In this document: one piece after another, positions 27,989 to 35,904 of the stretch | Position numbering within the stretch: the first letter of the stretch is position 1 | How the letters are laid out: each line of letters begins with the position of its first letter | Source: Allobosea sp. AAP35 | GTDB lineage: Bacteria > Pseudomonadota > Alphaproteobacteria > Rhizobiales > Beijerinckiaceae | Reading direction: 5' to 3' | Assembly (NCBI RefSeq): GCF_001295925.1 | Contig: NZ_LJHQ01000010.1 | Location: forward strand, 1-64,000 | DNA: 64,000 nt | Translations under genes and position numbers: made by a program | Notes under the pieces: generated by a model | Database searches by the model: none | Seen by the model: the letters and a program-made list of their open reading frames with translations, nothing else | Told to the model about the DNA's origin: nothing

Positions 27989-28516
27989 ATGCCAGTGGGC
28001 CACGCCATGCAAGGGGGGTATACCGTCGCGCCTCTGTCGCCGGAGACGAGCGACGCCGCCTTTCTGCTGGTCGGCGCGCTGGCGCCGGGGCTGGGGATCG
28101 CGCGCTGGCGGCGCTATTGCGATGGTCCGGACGCTGGCGCGGGCGCAAGCGAGCCCCGGCTTGAGGTTCGTGTCGCGATCAATCCACGCGGGCATGTGCA
28201 GGGCTTGTGCCTGTGGTCGCAGGCAAGGCACGCGGTTCATGGCCGCATTCTTGACGTTCCCATCTTCATCGTCGCCAGTGCCGCCGACGAATCCGGCGTC
28301 GCGGCGGCGCTCGTGGAGGATCTGTGCACGATCGCCGGCCGGCTCGACTGCGCGGCGCTGCGCATCCGCAGCGAAGCTTCGCCCCGGTTGCTCGCTCAGT
28401 TTCAAGTGCCCAAGCGGCGGGATGGCCGCAGCATCGCCCTGATTCTCGATCCCCACCCGCTTCTCGACGCGCCCTGGGGGCCGTCTCAGGACGACAGTTT
28501 GCCCGTGAAGACATAG
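27989..28516 (+). CDS. GNAT-like protein of unknown function
   Basis: A 175-residue soluble protein. The central region (V-R-V-A-I-N-P-R-G-H-V-Q-G-L-C-L, then L-D-V-P-I-F-I-V and A-L-V-E-D-L-C-T-I-A-G-R-L-D-C-A-A-L-R-I) follows the strand-helix order of GNAT acetyltransferases, but the acetyl-CoA loop is not clear. The ATG at 27989 has GAGGAG upstream. It is downstream of the predicted FixK promoter. Its 3' end overlaps the convergent response regulator gene by 31 bases. The fold call is tentative. Confidence 0.55.
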   Translation: MPVGHAMQGGYTVAPLSPETSDAAFLLVGALAPGLGIARWRRYCDGPDAGAGASEPRLEVRVAINPRGHVQGLCLWSQARHAVHGRILDVPIFIVASAADESGVAAALVEDLCTIAGRLDCAALRIRSEASPRLLAQFQVPKRRDGRSIALILDPHPLLDAPWGPSQDDSLPVKT

Positions 28517-29211
28517 CCGATGCCGCGCACCGACTTGATCAGGGTCGGCCGTTTCGGATCGGACTCGATCTTCTTGCGCAGCCGCGCGATCTGCGCGTCG
28601 ATCGTGCGGTCGAAGGCTTCGAGGCTGCGGCCATGGGTGAGATCCATCAGCACGTCGCGCGAAAACACCCGGCCAGGATAGCGCGCCAGCGCCGCCAGCA
28701 TCTCGAACTCGCCGGTGGTGAGAATGATTTCCCTGTTGTCGGCCGTGACGAGTTGCCGGCAGCCGAGATCCAGCCGCCACCCCTCGAAATGGATGGTTTC
28801 ATCCGCCGCAACGCGCGCCGGCGCCGCAGGCTGCCGGCGCCGCAGGACGGTCCGCAGCCGCGCCAGGACCTCGCGCAGGTGAAACGGCTTGGGGATGTAG
28901 TCGTCTGCACCGATCTCGAGACCGACGATCCTGTCGACGACGTCGTCGCGCCCGGTCAGCATGATGATCGGGACATCCGAGCGGGCGCGAACCTCGCGCG
29001 CCAGCATCAGGCCGTCCTCGCCACCGGGCAGGATGAGGTCGAGCAGGATGATGTCAATCGTCAGCCGCTGCAGACAGTCGCGCATCGCCGCGCCGTCGGC
29101 GGCGGCCGTGACGCGATAGCCTTCATCTTCGAAGTAGGAGATCAGCATCTGCCGAATGCGAACATCGTCATCCACGACCAGGATGTGTTCGTTGCGGGCT
29201 GGCTCGGTCAT
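28486..29211 (-). CDS. OmpR/PhoB-family response regulator (FxkR-like)
   Basis: A 241-residue regulator. Receiver with D58 (I-I-L-L-D-L-I-L-P-G-G-E), T and K positions in M-L-T-G-R-D-D and D-D-Y-I-P-K-P-F. The C-terminal winged helix has L-T-T-G-E-F-E-M-L, V-F-S-R-D-V-L-M, I-D-A-Q-I-A-R-L-R-K-K-I and S-V-R-G-I-G-Y-V-F. No classical kinase is adjacent, but it is divergent from fixK and a hybrid FixL. That arrangement recalls R. etli FxkR, the response regulator between hFixL and fixK. The start at 29211 is chosen over the ORF's first codon at 29259, which would run through the promoter repeats. Confidence 0.85.
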   Translation of the reverse strand: MTEPARNEHILVVDDDVRIRQMLISYFEDEGYRVTAAADGAAMRDCLQRLTIDIILLDLILPGGEDGLMLAREVRARSDVPIIMLTGRDDVVDRIVGLEIGADDYIPKPFHLREVLARLRTVLRRRQPAAPARVAADETIHFEGWRLDLGCRQLVTADNREIILTTGEFEMLAALARYPGRVFSRDVLMDLTHGRSLEAFDRTIDAQIARLRKKIESDPKRPTLIKSVRGIGYVFTGKLSS

Positions 29212-29244
29212 ATCGGGCCGTTCGATTCCTTCGCCGACATCCGC

Positions 29245-29260
29245 GTCACAAACCGTCACA
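29245..29260 (+). promoter_or_regulatory. Direct repeat GTCACA-N4-GTCACA, K-box-like operator
   Basis: Two identical GTCACA half-sites are separated by four bases, a ten-base period typical of OmpR-family binding. It lies in the divergent region between the response regulator and fixK, 91 bases before the fixK start. From memory, R. etli fixK promoters carry a K-box of the form GTTACA-N4-GTTACA bound by FxkR. A second pair of repeats, GTTACCG at 29275 and 29297 (22 bases apart), is nearby. Confidence 0.5.
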
Positions 29261-29310
29261 TTTTCGCACGGGCTGTTACCGTGGCGGCGTTCGGCCGTTA
29301 CCGGACTCGG

Positions 29311-29337
29311 TTCAATTCGGCACGTCGATCAATTGAA
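29311..29337. promoter_or_regulatory. Inverted repeat in the fixK leader
   Basis: TTCAATT (29311-29317) and AATTGAA (29331-29337) form perfect 7-base arms around 13 bases, just upstream of the fixK start at 29351. It could be an operator or a leader hairpin. It does not match TTGA-N6-TCAA. Confidence 0.35.
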
Positions 29338-29350
29338 GGATGACGCGCCG

Positions 29351-30103
29351 ATGCTTTCGCAAGCCACCATGTCACAGCCGCACGCGGCTGTCAGGCAATT
29401 CGCGACGGTTAAGCCCCGGGCCAGCCTCAACAGCCTGTTCGGCGGCCAGCCGATCGAGACCTTCGAGCCCGGTACCGCCGTGTTCTGGGAGGGCGACGAG
29501 GCGCGCCATGTCTTCGAGGTCGTGGAGGGCGTGCTGCGGGTGTTCCGCATTCTCAGCGACGGGCGCCGCGTCATCACCGGCTTCCTCTACCCCGGCGATC
29601 TGCTCGGGGTCTCGCTGAAGGAGCAGTACCTCTACACCGCCGAAGCCGTGACCCGCACAAAACTGCGGCGTTACGAGCATGGGCGCTTCCAGGACGAGAT
29701 CAACCGTTCCCCCGAGCTTCGCCCGCAACTCTTCGCCTGCCTCTGCGACGAGATGGCCGCGGCCCAGGACCAGATGGTCCTGCTCGCCCGCAAGAGCGCC
29801 GAGGAGCGCGTCGCGAGCTTTCTGCTTGTGATCGCGAGGCGGCTGCTGGGCGACGAGCGCCAGCCGGTGATCGAGATCCCGATGACGCGGCTCGACATGG
29901 CCGACTATCTCGGCCTGACGATCGAGACGGTATCGCGCACGATGACGCGGCTGACCAATTGCGGCGTCATCGCGCCCAGCAGCCGCCACGCGATGGTTGT
30001 GCGCAAACTCGGCAAGCTCGCCGTTCTTGCAGGGGAGGGTGATGCCGACGATAAATGCGCGGCCGGATTCGGCGGGGTCCAGCAGGCGGTCTGGCCGAAC
30101 TGA
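29351..30103 (+). CDS. fixK: Crp/Fnr-family regulator, FixK type
   Basis: A 250-residue transcription factor. It has a cyclic-nucleotide-like sensor domain (about 25-150, G-T-A-V-F-W-E-G-D...G-F-L-Y-P-G-D-L-L-G) and a helix-turn-helix with M-A-D-Y-L-G-L-T-I-E-T-V-S-R-T. The E-T-V-S-R recognition helix is that of proteins that read TTGAT half-sites. The N-terminal cysteine cluster of FNR is absent, so it should not sense oxygen itself, as in FixK. It stands directly before a FixL-type kinase. ATG 29351 has AAGGA twelve bases upstream. Confidence 0.85.
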   Translation: MLSQATMSQPHAAVRQFATVKPRASLNSLFGGQPIETFEPGTAVFWEGDEARHVFEVVEGVLRVFRILSDGRRVITGFLYPGDLLGVSLKEQYLYTAEAVTRTKLRRYEHGRFQDEINRSPELRPQLFACLCDEMAAAQDQMVLLARKSAEERVASFLLVIARRLLGDERQPVIEIPMTRLDMADYLGLTIETVSRTMTRLTNCGVIAPSSRHAMVVRKLGKLAVLAGEGDADDKCAAGFGGVQQAVWPN

Positions 30104-30130
30104 ACGAGAGCGTCGAGGTTTCGTCGAGAT

Positions 30131-32059
30131 ATGAGAGACACGACTGCGAGCGAGTTCAGCCTCGAGGATTTCGCGCGCATTCTCGACAGCGCCAACATCA
30201 TCGTCCACGGGTTTGACGGCGTCGTCACCCGCTGGACCAGCGGCTCGGAGGCGCTCTATGGCTGGTCGCGGGCAGAGGCGCTCGGCCAGATCGCCTTTGA
30301 CCTGCTCGAGACGGTGTTTCCGCAGCCGCTGGCGGACATCGCGGCGCATCTGCGCAAGGATGGCGTCTGGACCGGGGAGCTGACACAGCGCCGGAAGGAC
30401 GGCACGGTGATTTCTGTCGCCAGCCGTTGGGTCGTGACCGATTCGCGCGGGGGCGACGATTTCGCCATCGTCGAAACCAATGTCGACGTCAGCGATCTGC
30501 GCACGATGCAGGCCCATCTCGTCGCGCGCGAGGCGCATCTGCGCTCGATCCTGGACACGGTTCCCGAGGCGATGGTGGTCATCGACGACAAGGGCACCAT
30601 CACCTCCTTCAGTGCCGCGGCCGAGCGGCTCTTCGGCTACGACACCAGCGAAGCGGTCGGGCGCAATGTCCGCATGCTGATGCCGCAGCCGGACTGCGAC
30701 CGCCATGACGGCTACATGAACCGCTATCTCGACACCGGAGAGCGTCGCATCATCGGCTATGGCCGGGTCGTCACCGGTCAGAAGAAGGACGGCACGCATT
30801 TTCCGATGGAGCTGGCGATCGGCGAGGCGCGCGCCGCCGGCCGCCGGATCTTCACCGGCTTCATCCGCGACCTGACGAGCCGCCACAGGATCGAGGAGGA
30901 GCTGCGCCAGGCTCACAAGATGGAAGCCGTCGGCCAGCTCACCGGCGGCATCGCCCATGATTTCAACAACCTTCTCACCGTGGTCAGCGGCAATCTCGAG
31001 ATGATCGAGCGGCGCCTCACAGACGACCGCTCGCGCGCCTTGCTGCGCGAGGCGCAAAGCGCGGCCGAGGACGGCGCCAAGCTGACCGCGCAACTGCTCG
31101 CCTTCGGGCGCAAGCAGCCGCTCAACGCCAAGCTCGCCGATGTCGGCCAGCTCGTCTCGCAGTTCTCGCATCTGCTGCGCCGCGCACTCGGCGAGGCGAT
31201 CGAGCTGCGCACCATCGTGTCGGGCTCGCCGGGCACCGCGCTGGTCGATTCGTCGCAGCTCCAGAACGCCCTGCTCAATCTCGCGCTGAACGCTCGCGAC
31301 GCGATGCCGCGCGGCGGGCGCCTGACCGTCGAGATCTCGACCGCCCGGCTCGATTCCGATTATGCGAGCATGTATCCGGACGTCCGGACCGGCAGCTATG
31401 TGCTGATTGCCGTCACCGATACCGGCAGCGGCATGTCGGCCGAGGTCCGCCAGCGCGCTTTCGAGCCGTTCTTCACCACCAAGGGCGTCGGGGCGGGCAC
31501 CGGGTTGGGGCTCAGCATGGTCTATGGCTTCACCAAGCAGTCGGGCGGGCATGTCCAGCTCTATAGCGAGGTCGGGCAGGGGACGAGCGTGCGGCTGTTC
31601 CTGCCGGCGGCCAGCGCGGCGTTGCGAGACGTCCCGCCGACGGTGTCGGAGGGCCACGCGCCTCAGACAAGGCTGCCTGGTGGATCCGAGACGATTCTCG
31701 TGGTTGAGGACGATGCGCGGGTGCGGCGGGTCGCCGTCGCGCGGCTCGAGGATACCGGCTACCGCGTGCTGGAGGCAAAAACCGCCGCCGAGGCCCTGCG
31801 GATGCTGGCGTCCCACCCCGAGATCGCCCTGCTCTTCACGGATATCGTCATGCCCGGCGGCATGTCGGGCGACGAATTGGCGCGCGAAGCCCGCCTGCTG
31901 ATGCCTGCTCTCAAGATCATCATGACCTCGGGCTTTGCCGAGCCGAGTGTCGTGGTGCGGGAATTTGCGGCCGAAGCGAGCTGGCTAAAGAAGCCTTACA
32001 GCGCGATGGAACTGGCGGTCCGCATCCGCGATTTGCTCGACGAGCGCCCCGCCGCTTAG
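30131..32059 (+). CDS. fixL: Hybrid FixL-type oxygen-sensing histidine kinase with receiver
   Basis: A 642-residue soluble kinase. It has a first PAS (about 10-125) and a second PAS (about 135-255) with the FixL heme signature: H192 in D-R-H-D-G-Y corresponds to the proximal heme histidine, and R212 in G-Y-G-R-V-V-T-G to the distal arginine. Their spacing of 20 equals H200/R220 in Bradyrhizobium FixL. HisKA follows with H276 (I-A-H-D-F-N-N), then the ATPase domain ([15 protein letters not shown]). A C-terminal receiver has D571 (F-T-D-I-V-M-P-G-G). No membrane segments. A fused receiver marks the hFixL type, which needs a partner other than FixJ. Confidence 0.9.
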   Translation: MRDTTASEFSLEDFARILDSANIIVHGFDGVVTRWTSGSEALYGWSRAEALGQIAFDLLETVFPQPLADIAAHLRKDGVWTGELTQRRKDGTVISVASRWVVTDSRGGDDFAIVETNVDVSDLRTMQAHLVAREAHLRSILDTVPEAMVVIDDKGTITSFSAAAERLFGYDTSEAVGRNVRMLMPQPDCDRHDGYMNRYLDTGERRIIGYGRVVTGQKKDGTHFPMELAIGEARAAGRRIFTGFIRDLTSRHRIEEELRQAHKMEAVGQLTGGIAHDFNNLLTVVSGNLEMIERRLTDDRSRALLREAQSAAEDGAKLTAQLLAFGRKQPLNAKLADVGQLVSQFSHLLRRALGEAIELRTIVSGSPGTALVDSSQLQNALLNLALNARDAMPRGGRLTVEISTARLDSDYASMYPDVRTGSYVLIAVTDTGSGMSAEVRQRAFEPFFTTKGVGAGTGLGLSMVYGFTKQSGGHVQLYSEVGQGTSVRLFLPAASAALRDVPPTVSEGHAPQTRLPGGSETILVVEDDARVRRVAVARLEDTGYRVLEAKTAAEALRMLASHPEIALLFTDIVMPGGMSGDELAREARLLMPALKIIMTSGFAEPSVVVREFAAEASWLKKPYSAMELAVRIRDLLDERPAA

Positions 32060-32649
32060 GCTTGCTTTGCGTCCTCCGGCTCGTCCGGCTCGGCCTGCGG
32101 CAGTGATCGCAGGCTGATAACATCGACGCCGGCATCTTGCAGGAGCGCACGGCCGCCCATCCCCTCGAGTTCGAAGACGAACATCGCCCTGTCGCAGGGG
32201 CCCCCGAGGCGGCGGATGAGCCTGATGGCGGCCAGTGCGGTTCCTCCCGTCATCAGGCAATCATCGACGATCGCCACGCGGCGCCCGTCGATCCGGCTTG
32301 CCCTGGAGATCGCCACGCCGTCGCCGAGTTCGTAATTCGCCATCAGGGTGCGGATCACCTCGACCCTGATCGAGCCGACCTTGCGAATATCGAGCAGACC
32401 AAGACCATTGCGATAGGCCAACGCGCCGGCGATCCCCAACCCGCCGACATCGAGGCCAGCGACGATCTCGCTGTCGTCCGCCATGCGCTCGCCCAGCGCA
32501 TCGACCAGCTCTCGTGTTGCGGCGGCGTCGGTGGCCAAGGGGGACAGATCGGGAAAATCGATCCCTGGTCCCGGATGGTTGCGCCAACGGCGGTATCGCA
32601 CCGAAACGCTGGTGCCGTCGGTGCGGTCGATGGTCGTGACACGTTCCAT
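32056..32649 (-). CDS. Phosphoribosyltransferase (Apt-like)
   Basis: A 197-residue type I phosphoribosyltransferase. The PRPP-binding motif is [14 protein letters not shown], preceded by [14 protein letters not shown], similar to adenine phosphoribosyltransferase. Divergence from canonical Apt leaves the base specificity open (adenine, xanthine or another). ATG 32649 is used; an earlier ATG is in a GC-rich stretch with no site. Its stop overlaps that of fixL (tail to tail) by four bases, so the genes are convergent. Confidence 0.75.
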   Translation of the reverse strand: MERVTTIDRTDGTSVSVRYRRWRNHPGPGIDFPDLSPLATDAAATRELVDALGERMADDSEIVAGLDVGGLGIAGALAYRNGLGLLDIRKVGSIRVEVIRTLMANYELGDGVAISRASRIDGRRVAIVDDCLMTGGTALAAIRLIRRLGGPCDRAMFVFELEGMGGRALLQDAGVDVISLRSLPQAEPDEPEDAKQA

Positions 32650-32872
32650 GAAGCCCTGCGCCCCATCTCGCCGGTTCCCGCGCCTTCCTATGGCACGAGC
32701 GTCACCACGATCAACGGGCATGATGCAGCGGTAACGGAGCGCCGTCTTGCGGGCACGGCGCAGGAGACGCGGCACGCCGACCTTCGATGGCCCGCCCGGA
32801 AGTCATGGCTTGACATGAGCTGACGCATAGCCGACGCCTAGCCTCCACGCATCCTATTGAATGCACTAGCTT

Positions 32873-32889
32873 TTTTGAATTATTCCAAG
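32873..32889 (+). promoter_or_regulatory. Irr-box-like (ICE) sequence before exbB
   Basis: TTTTGAATTATTCCAAG matches 11 of 14 defined positions of the iron control element TTTAGAA-N3-TTCTAAA as I recall it. It lies just before, and partly overlaps, the AAGGAG site of exbB. An iron-responsive operator would suit a TonB system. The match is imperfect, so this is a candidate only. Confidence 0.35.
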
Positions 32890-32898
32890 GAGAAGGCG

Positions 32899-33975
32899 GT
32901 GACGTCCTTCAAGCTTCCGCGCTGGGTTTTGGCACGTTTTTACGCCGGCCCGCATCATGCGGCCATGGTGCTCGTCTGCCTGGCTGCGAGCCTGGCTCCC
33001 TTGCGGGCCCAGTCGGTTCCGCAGGCCCCGCCCGTGCTTCAGGGCGTGCCGATGACGGCGCTGCCGCCGGCTCCGCCTGCCGCCGGCATCGCGCCGCCCA
33101 GCGCCGCGCACCCCGCCGCACCGACAGTCATCCCGGTGCAAGCGCCGTCCGCCGTCCAGCCCGCCGTCCAGCCCGCCGCGCAACCGCCCGCCTTGCCGAC
33201 GTTGCCGCATGATCTGTCGCCCTGGGGCATGTTCATGGCGGCCGACATCGTCGTGAAGGCGGTGATGGTGGGGCTGGCCTTCGCTTCGGTGGTGACCTGG
33301 ACGGTCTGGCTTGCCAAGGCGCTCGAACTGGCGAGCGCCAAGTCCACTGCAGGACGCGGCGTGCGCCGGCTCCAATCCGCAGCCGACCTGCGCGAAGCGT
33401 CGGCGACCATCGCCGGCAAGGGCGGGCGGCTGCGCGGTGACGTCGGAGCACTGCTTTCAGCTGCACTCGACGAGACAGGGCGGTCTTCAGATCTGGGCGA
33501 AGACGGCATCAAGGAACGGGTCTCGATCGCACTGTCACGCATCGAGGCGCGGGCCGGGCGCTCCATGGCGCGTGGCACCGGTCTTCTGGCCACGATCGGC
33601 TCGACCGCGCCCTTCGTTGGACTGTTCGGCACGGTCTGGGGGATCATGAATTCCTTCGTCGCCATCAGCCAGTCCAAGACCACCAACCTCGCCGTGGTGG
33701 CGCCGGGCATCGCGGAGGCGCTGCTGGCGACCGCCATCGGGCTGGTTGCCGCGATCCCGGCGGTGATCATCTACAACGTGTTCGCTCGGGCGATCGCCGG
33801 CTACAGGGCGCTGCTCTCGGACGCTTCCGGTGAGATCCTGCAGCATCTGTCGCGCGATCTCGAGCGCCAGCGCCGCCAGATTGCCGCCGCAGCGATGCCG
33901 GCGCCAGCGCCGACGCGCGCGCCACTGCATGCGGTCGCGCCCGCCTCCGCGCTACCGCGCGTCCATGCGGAGTAG
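32899..33975 (+). CDS. exbB: TonB-system energiser ExbB
   Basis: A 358-residue MotA/TolQ/ExbB proton-channel protein. A signal-like N-terminal helix and a long Pro/Ala-rich segment (about 40-110) come before the channel part. The family core is G-L-L-A-T-I-G-S-T-A-P-F-V-G-L-F-G-T-V-W-G-I-M, followed by I-A-E-A-L-L-A-T-A-I-G-L-V-A-A-I-P. GTG 32899 lies six bases after AGGAG, which decides the start over a TTG at 32857. It precedes exbD by three bases. Together they couple the proton gradient to TonB. Confidence 0.93.
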   Translation: MTSFKLPRWVLARFYAGPHHAAMVLVCLAASLAPLRAQSVPQAPPVLQGVPMTALPPAPPAAGIAPPSAAHPAAPTVIPVQAPSAVQPAVQPAAQPPALPTLPHDLSPWGMFMAADIVVKAVMVGLAFASVVTWTVWLAKALELASAKSTAGRGVRRLQSAADLREASATIAGKGGRLRGDVGALLSAALDETGRSSDLGEDGIKERVSIALSRIEARAGRSMARGTGLLATIGSTAPFVGLFGTVWGIMNSFVAISQSKTTNLAVVAPGIAEALLATAIGLVAAIPAVIIYNVFARAIAGYRALLSDASGEILQHLSRDLERQRRQIAAAAMPAPAPTRAPLHAVAPASALPRVHAE

Positions 33976-33978
33976 ACC

Positions 33979-34446
33979 ATGGCCGTTTCCCTCAAGGACT
34001 CGCATGACGGCGATCTCGGCGAGGTCAGCGACATCAACGTCACGCCCTTCATCGACGTGATCCTCGTGCTGCTGATCATCTTCATGGTCGCCGCTCCGCT
34101 CTCCACGGTCGATGTCGCCGTCGATCTCCCGGTCTCGAATGCGCAGCCTCAGCCGCGTCCGGACGCCCCGATCTTCCTCACCGTGAAGAGCGATCTCTCG
34201 CTCACGCTCGGCAATGATGGCGTGCCGCGCGAGGCGCTGGGCGCCACTCTAGACCGCCAGACCAGCAACGACCGCGAACAACGCGTCTTCCTGCGCGCCG
34301 ACGGAGCCGTCGCCTACCGCGAATTGATGGGGGTGATGAACCTGCTGCGGCAGGCGGGCTATCTGAAGATCGGGCTGGTCGGCCTTGAGGACATGGGGCA
34401 GGGCGCTGACCAGGCAGCGCCCGCAGGCGGAGCGCTCCAGCAATGA
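33979..34446 (+). CDS. exbD: ExbD
   Basis: A 155-residue protein with one membrane helix near the N terminus containing the proton-carrying Asp (V-T-P-F-I-D-V-I-L-V-L-L-I-I-F-M-V). A periplasmic domain follows (F-L-R-A-D-G-A-V-A-Y-R-E-L-M). It partners ExbB. Its stop overlaps the tonB start by four bases (ATGA). Confidence 0.93.
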   Translation: MAVSLKDSHDGDLGEVSDINVTPFIDVILVLLIIFMVAAPLSTVDVAVDLPVSNAQPQPRPDAPIFLTVKSDLSLTLGNDGVPREALGATLDRQTSNDREQRVFLRADGAVAYRELMGVMNLLRQAGYLKIGLVGLEDMGQGADQAAPAGGALQQ

Positions 34447-35369
34447 AAACGCTCGCGGATACGGCCGGCCGCATGAACATTGCCGGCTCAAGGCTCTGGC
34501 CAGCCGTTCTGCGCTGGTCCCTGGCCATTCTTATCGTGGCCGGCGGACATGGTGTGGCTGGCTGGATGATCGTGACCTGGCAGCGCGCAGAGGCCGCCAT
34601 GGGAACGCCCCCCGCCGCCGTGATGATCGAACTGGCGCCGATGGCTGTCGCTCCAGAGGCGCCACCGCAGGAGGCCGCCCCCGGTCCCGAGATGGTCGAG
34701 GCCCAGCCCGAACCGCAGCCGGAACCCGTCATCGAGAAACCGCCGGAGCCGGACCCCCCGCCGCCTGAACCGGAACCTGTCGTCGAACCTCCGCCGGTCG
34801 AGCCGCCGCCGGTCGTCGAACCGCAGCCCGTCGCCCAGCCGGAACCGGAGATCAGGATCCCGGAACTGCCGATACTGCCTGATGCAGCCGCCGTGCTGGC
34901 TCCGCCGCCACCGCCTCCCAAGCCGCGCCCCAAGGTCGTGGAGCGCAAGCCGCCGCCCAAGCGTGTGGTTGAGCGCCGCAAGCCAGTCAACCAGGACAAG
35001 CCCCCGGCCGAGCGCACGAGTGCGCCCATCGCGCAGGCGCAGCCCGCGCCGGCCGCTGCAGCACCATCACGGGGCGCGTCATCGGCGACCTCGGCCTCGG
35101 CGGCGAGCTGGCGCGGGACGCTGCTGGCACATCTCAACCGGTACAAGCGCTTCCCCGACGGAGCCAACCCGGGCACCGTCCAGGTCTCCTTCAGCATCGA
35201 CCGTTCGGGCCGTGTGCTGGCCGCGCGTCTCGTCAGGAGTTCGGGCGATCGCGCACTCGACGACGAGGCGGTGGCGATGATCCGCCGCGCCAGTCCGCTT
35301 CCCGCCCCACCGGAAGGGCTGGGCGGCAGCGCGATCGCGCTCGCCGTGCCAGTGAAGTTTTCACGCTGA
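34443..35369 (+). CDS. tonB: TonB energy transducer
   Basis: A 308-residue protein with one N-terminal membrane helix (about residues 22-45) and a very long Pro/Glu/Val-rich rigid arm (about 70-190, P-E-P-Q-P-E-P and similar). The C-terminal TonB domain has Y-K-R-F-P-D-G, V-Q-V-S-F-S-I-D-R-S-G-R-V and A-I-A-L-A-V-P-V-K-F. It spans the periplasm to energise outer-membrane receptors. No receptor gene is next to it, so it may serve receptors elsewhere. Confidence 0.93.
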   Translation: MKTLADTAGRMNIAGSRLWPAVLRWSLAILIVAGGHGVAGWMIVTWQRAEAAMGTPPAAVMIELAPMAVAPEAPPQEAAPGPEMVEAQPEPQPEPVIEKPPEPDPPPPEPEPVVEPPPVEPPPVVEPQPVAQPEPEIRIPELPILPDAAAVLAPPPPPPKPRPKVVERKPPPKRVVERRKPVNQDKPPAERTSAPIAQAQPAPAAAAPSRGASSATSASAASWRGTLLAHLNRYKRFPDGANPGTVQVSFSIDRSGRVLAARLVRSSGDRALDDEAVAMIRRASPLPAPPEGLGGSAIALAVPVKFSR

Positions 35370-35442
35370 GGGTGATCTGTTGGACCGGCGGCGGCAGGCG
35401 CGCGCGACGCGGCCGCCTGATCGGTGAGATCGTCGACGCCAC

Positions 35443-35550
35443 AAAAAAAGGGCCGCGCGTGAGCGCAGCCCAAGTCTAGGGAGGAAACGCCCAAGGAGGG
35501 CGACGCAGCATCGCTGCTGCGGTGCACCAGACATAGGGAGGGCCTCCCCA
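35443..35550 (-). ncRNA. Candidate minus-strand small RNA with terminator
   Basis: On the minus strand the sequence ends with GGGCTGCGC-TCAC-GCGCGGCCC followed by seven T (35471 down to 35443), a textbook intrinsic terminator. Upstream of it, in order along that strand, are GGGAG-GCC-CTCCC, a 7-bp hairpin with a GCGA tetraloop, a CGCCC-TCCTT-GGGCG hairpin and a single-stranded GTTTCCTCCC. The exposed CCTCC and TCCTT motifs are anti-Shine-Dalgarno, as in several alphaproteobacterial sRNAs. The 5' end and promoter are not defined. Confidence 0.5.
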
Positions 35551-35562
35551 TTCGACAAGCGC

Positions 35563-35590
35563 AAAAGGACAGCATGCTTGTCCTATTTTT
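35563..35590 (+). terminator. Hairpin with T-run, possible terminator of the tonB operon
   Basis: AGGACA-GCATGCT-TGTCCT is followed by ATTTTT on the plus strand. It is about 200 bases after the tonB stop. On the other strand it has A/T flanks too, so it may overlap the promoter of the minus-strand RNA. Confidence 0.4.
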
Positions 35591-35904
35591 GGGCACGCAG
35601 GTAGATCGGTTACGGCTCCGCCCACGGACTGTGACATGGACGGCCGTAGGGCCCCCTGACCGCCCCTGCCGTTTCGCGGAGCTGCCGCTTATTGGCGCTT
35701 CACCGTTTCGTCCCGCTGCCTCGGGGACGCGCAATGCCTGCCGCTAATTCAGCGTTGACAGGGCTGCGGAGCGTCCTCAGTTTCATAGGCATACAAACGA
35801 ATTTGCTGGCTGACGCAAAGTCGATGGCATGCGACATCTGTCAGCGAACCAGTCCGTTGAAGAATCCTGGGGCACCCGCCACCGGGGCAGATAGGGGAAC
35901 AGCA

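Noticed and set aside
29372-31816. An 814-codon minus-strand frame opposite fixK and fixL
   Set aside because: Antisense shadow of two genes with clear catalytic and DNA-binding motifs; no ribosome site or recognisable domain.
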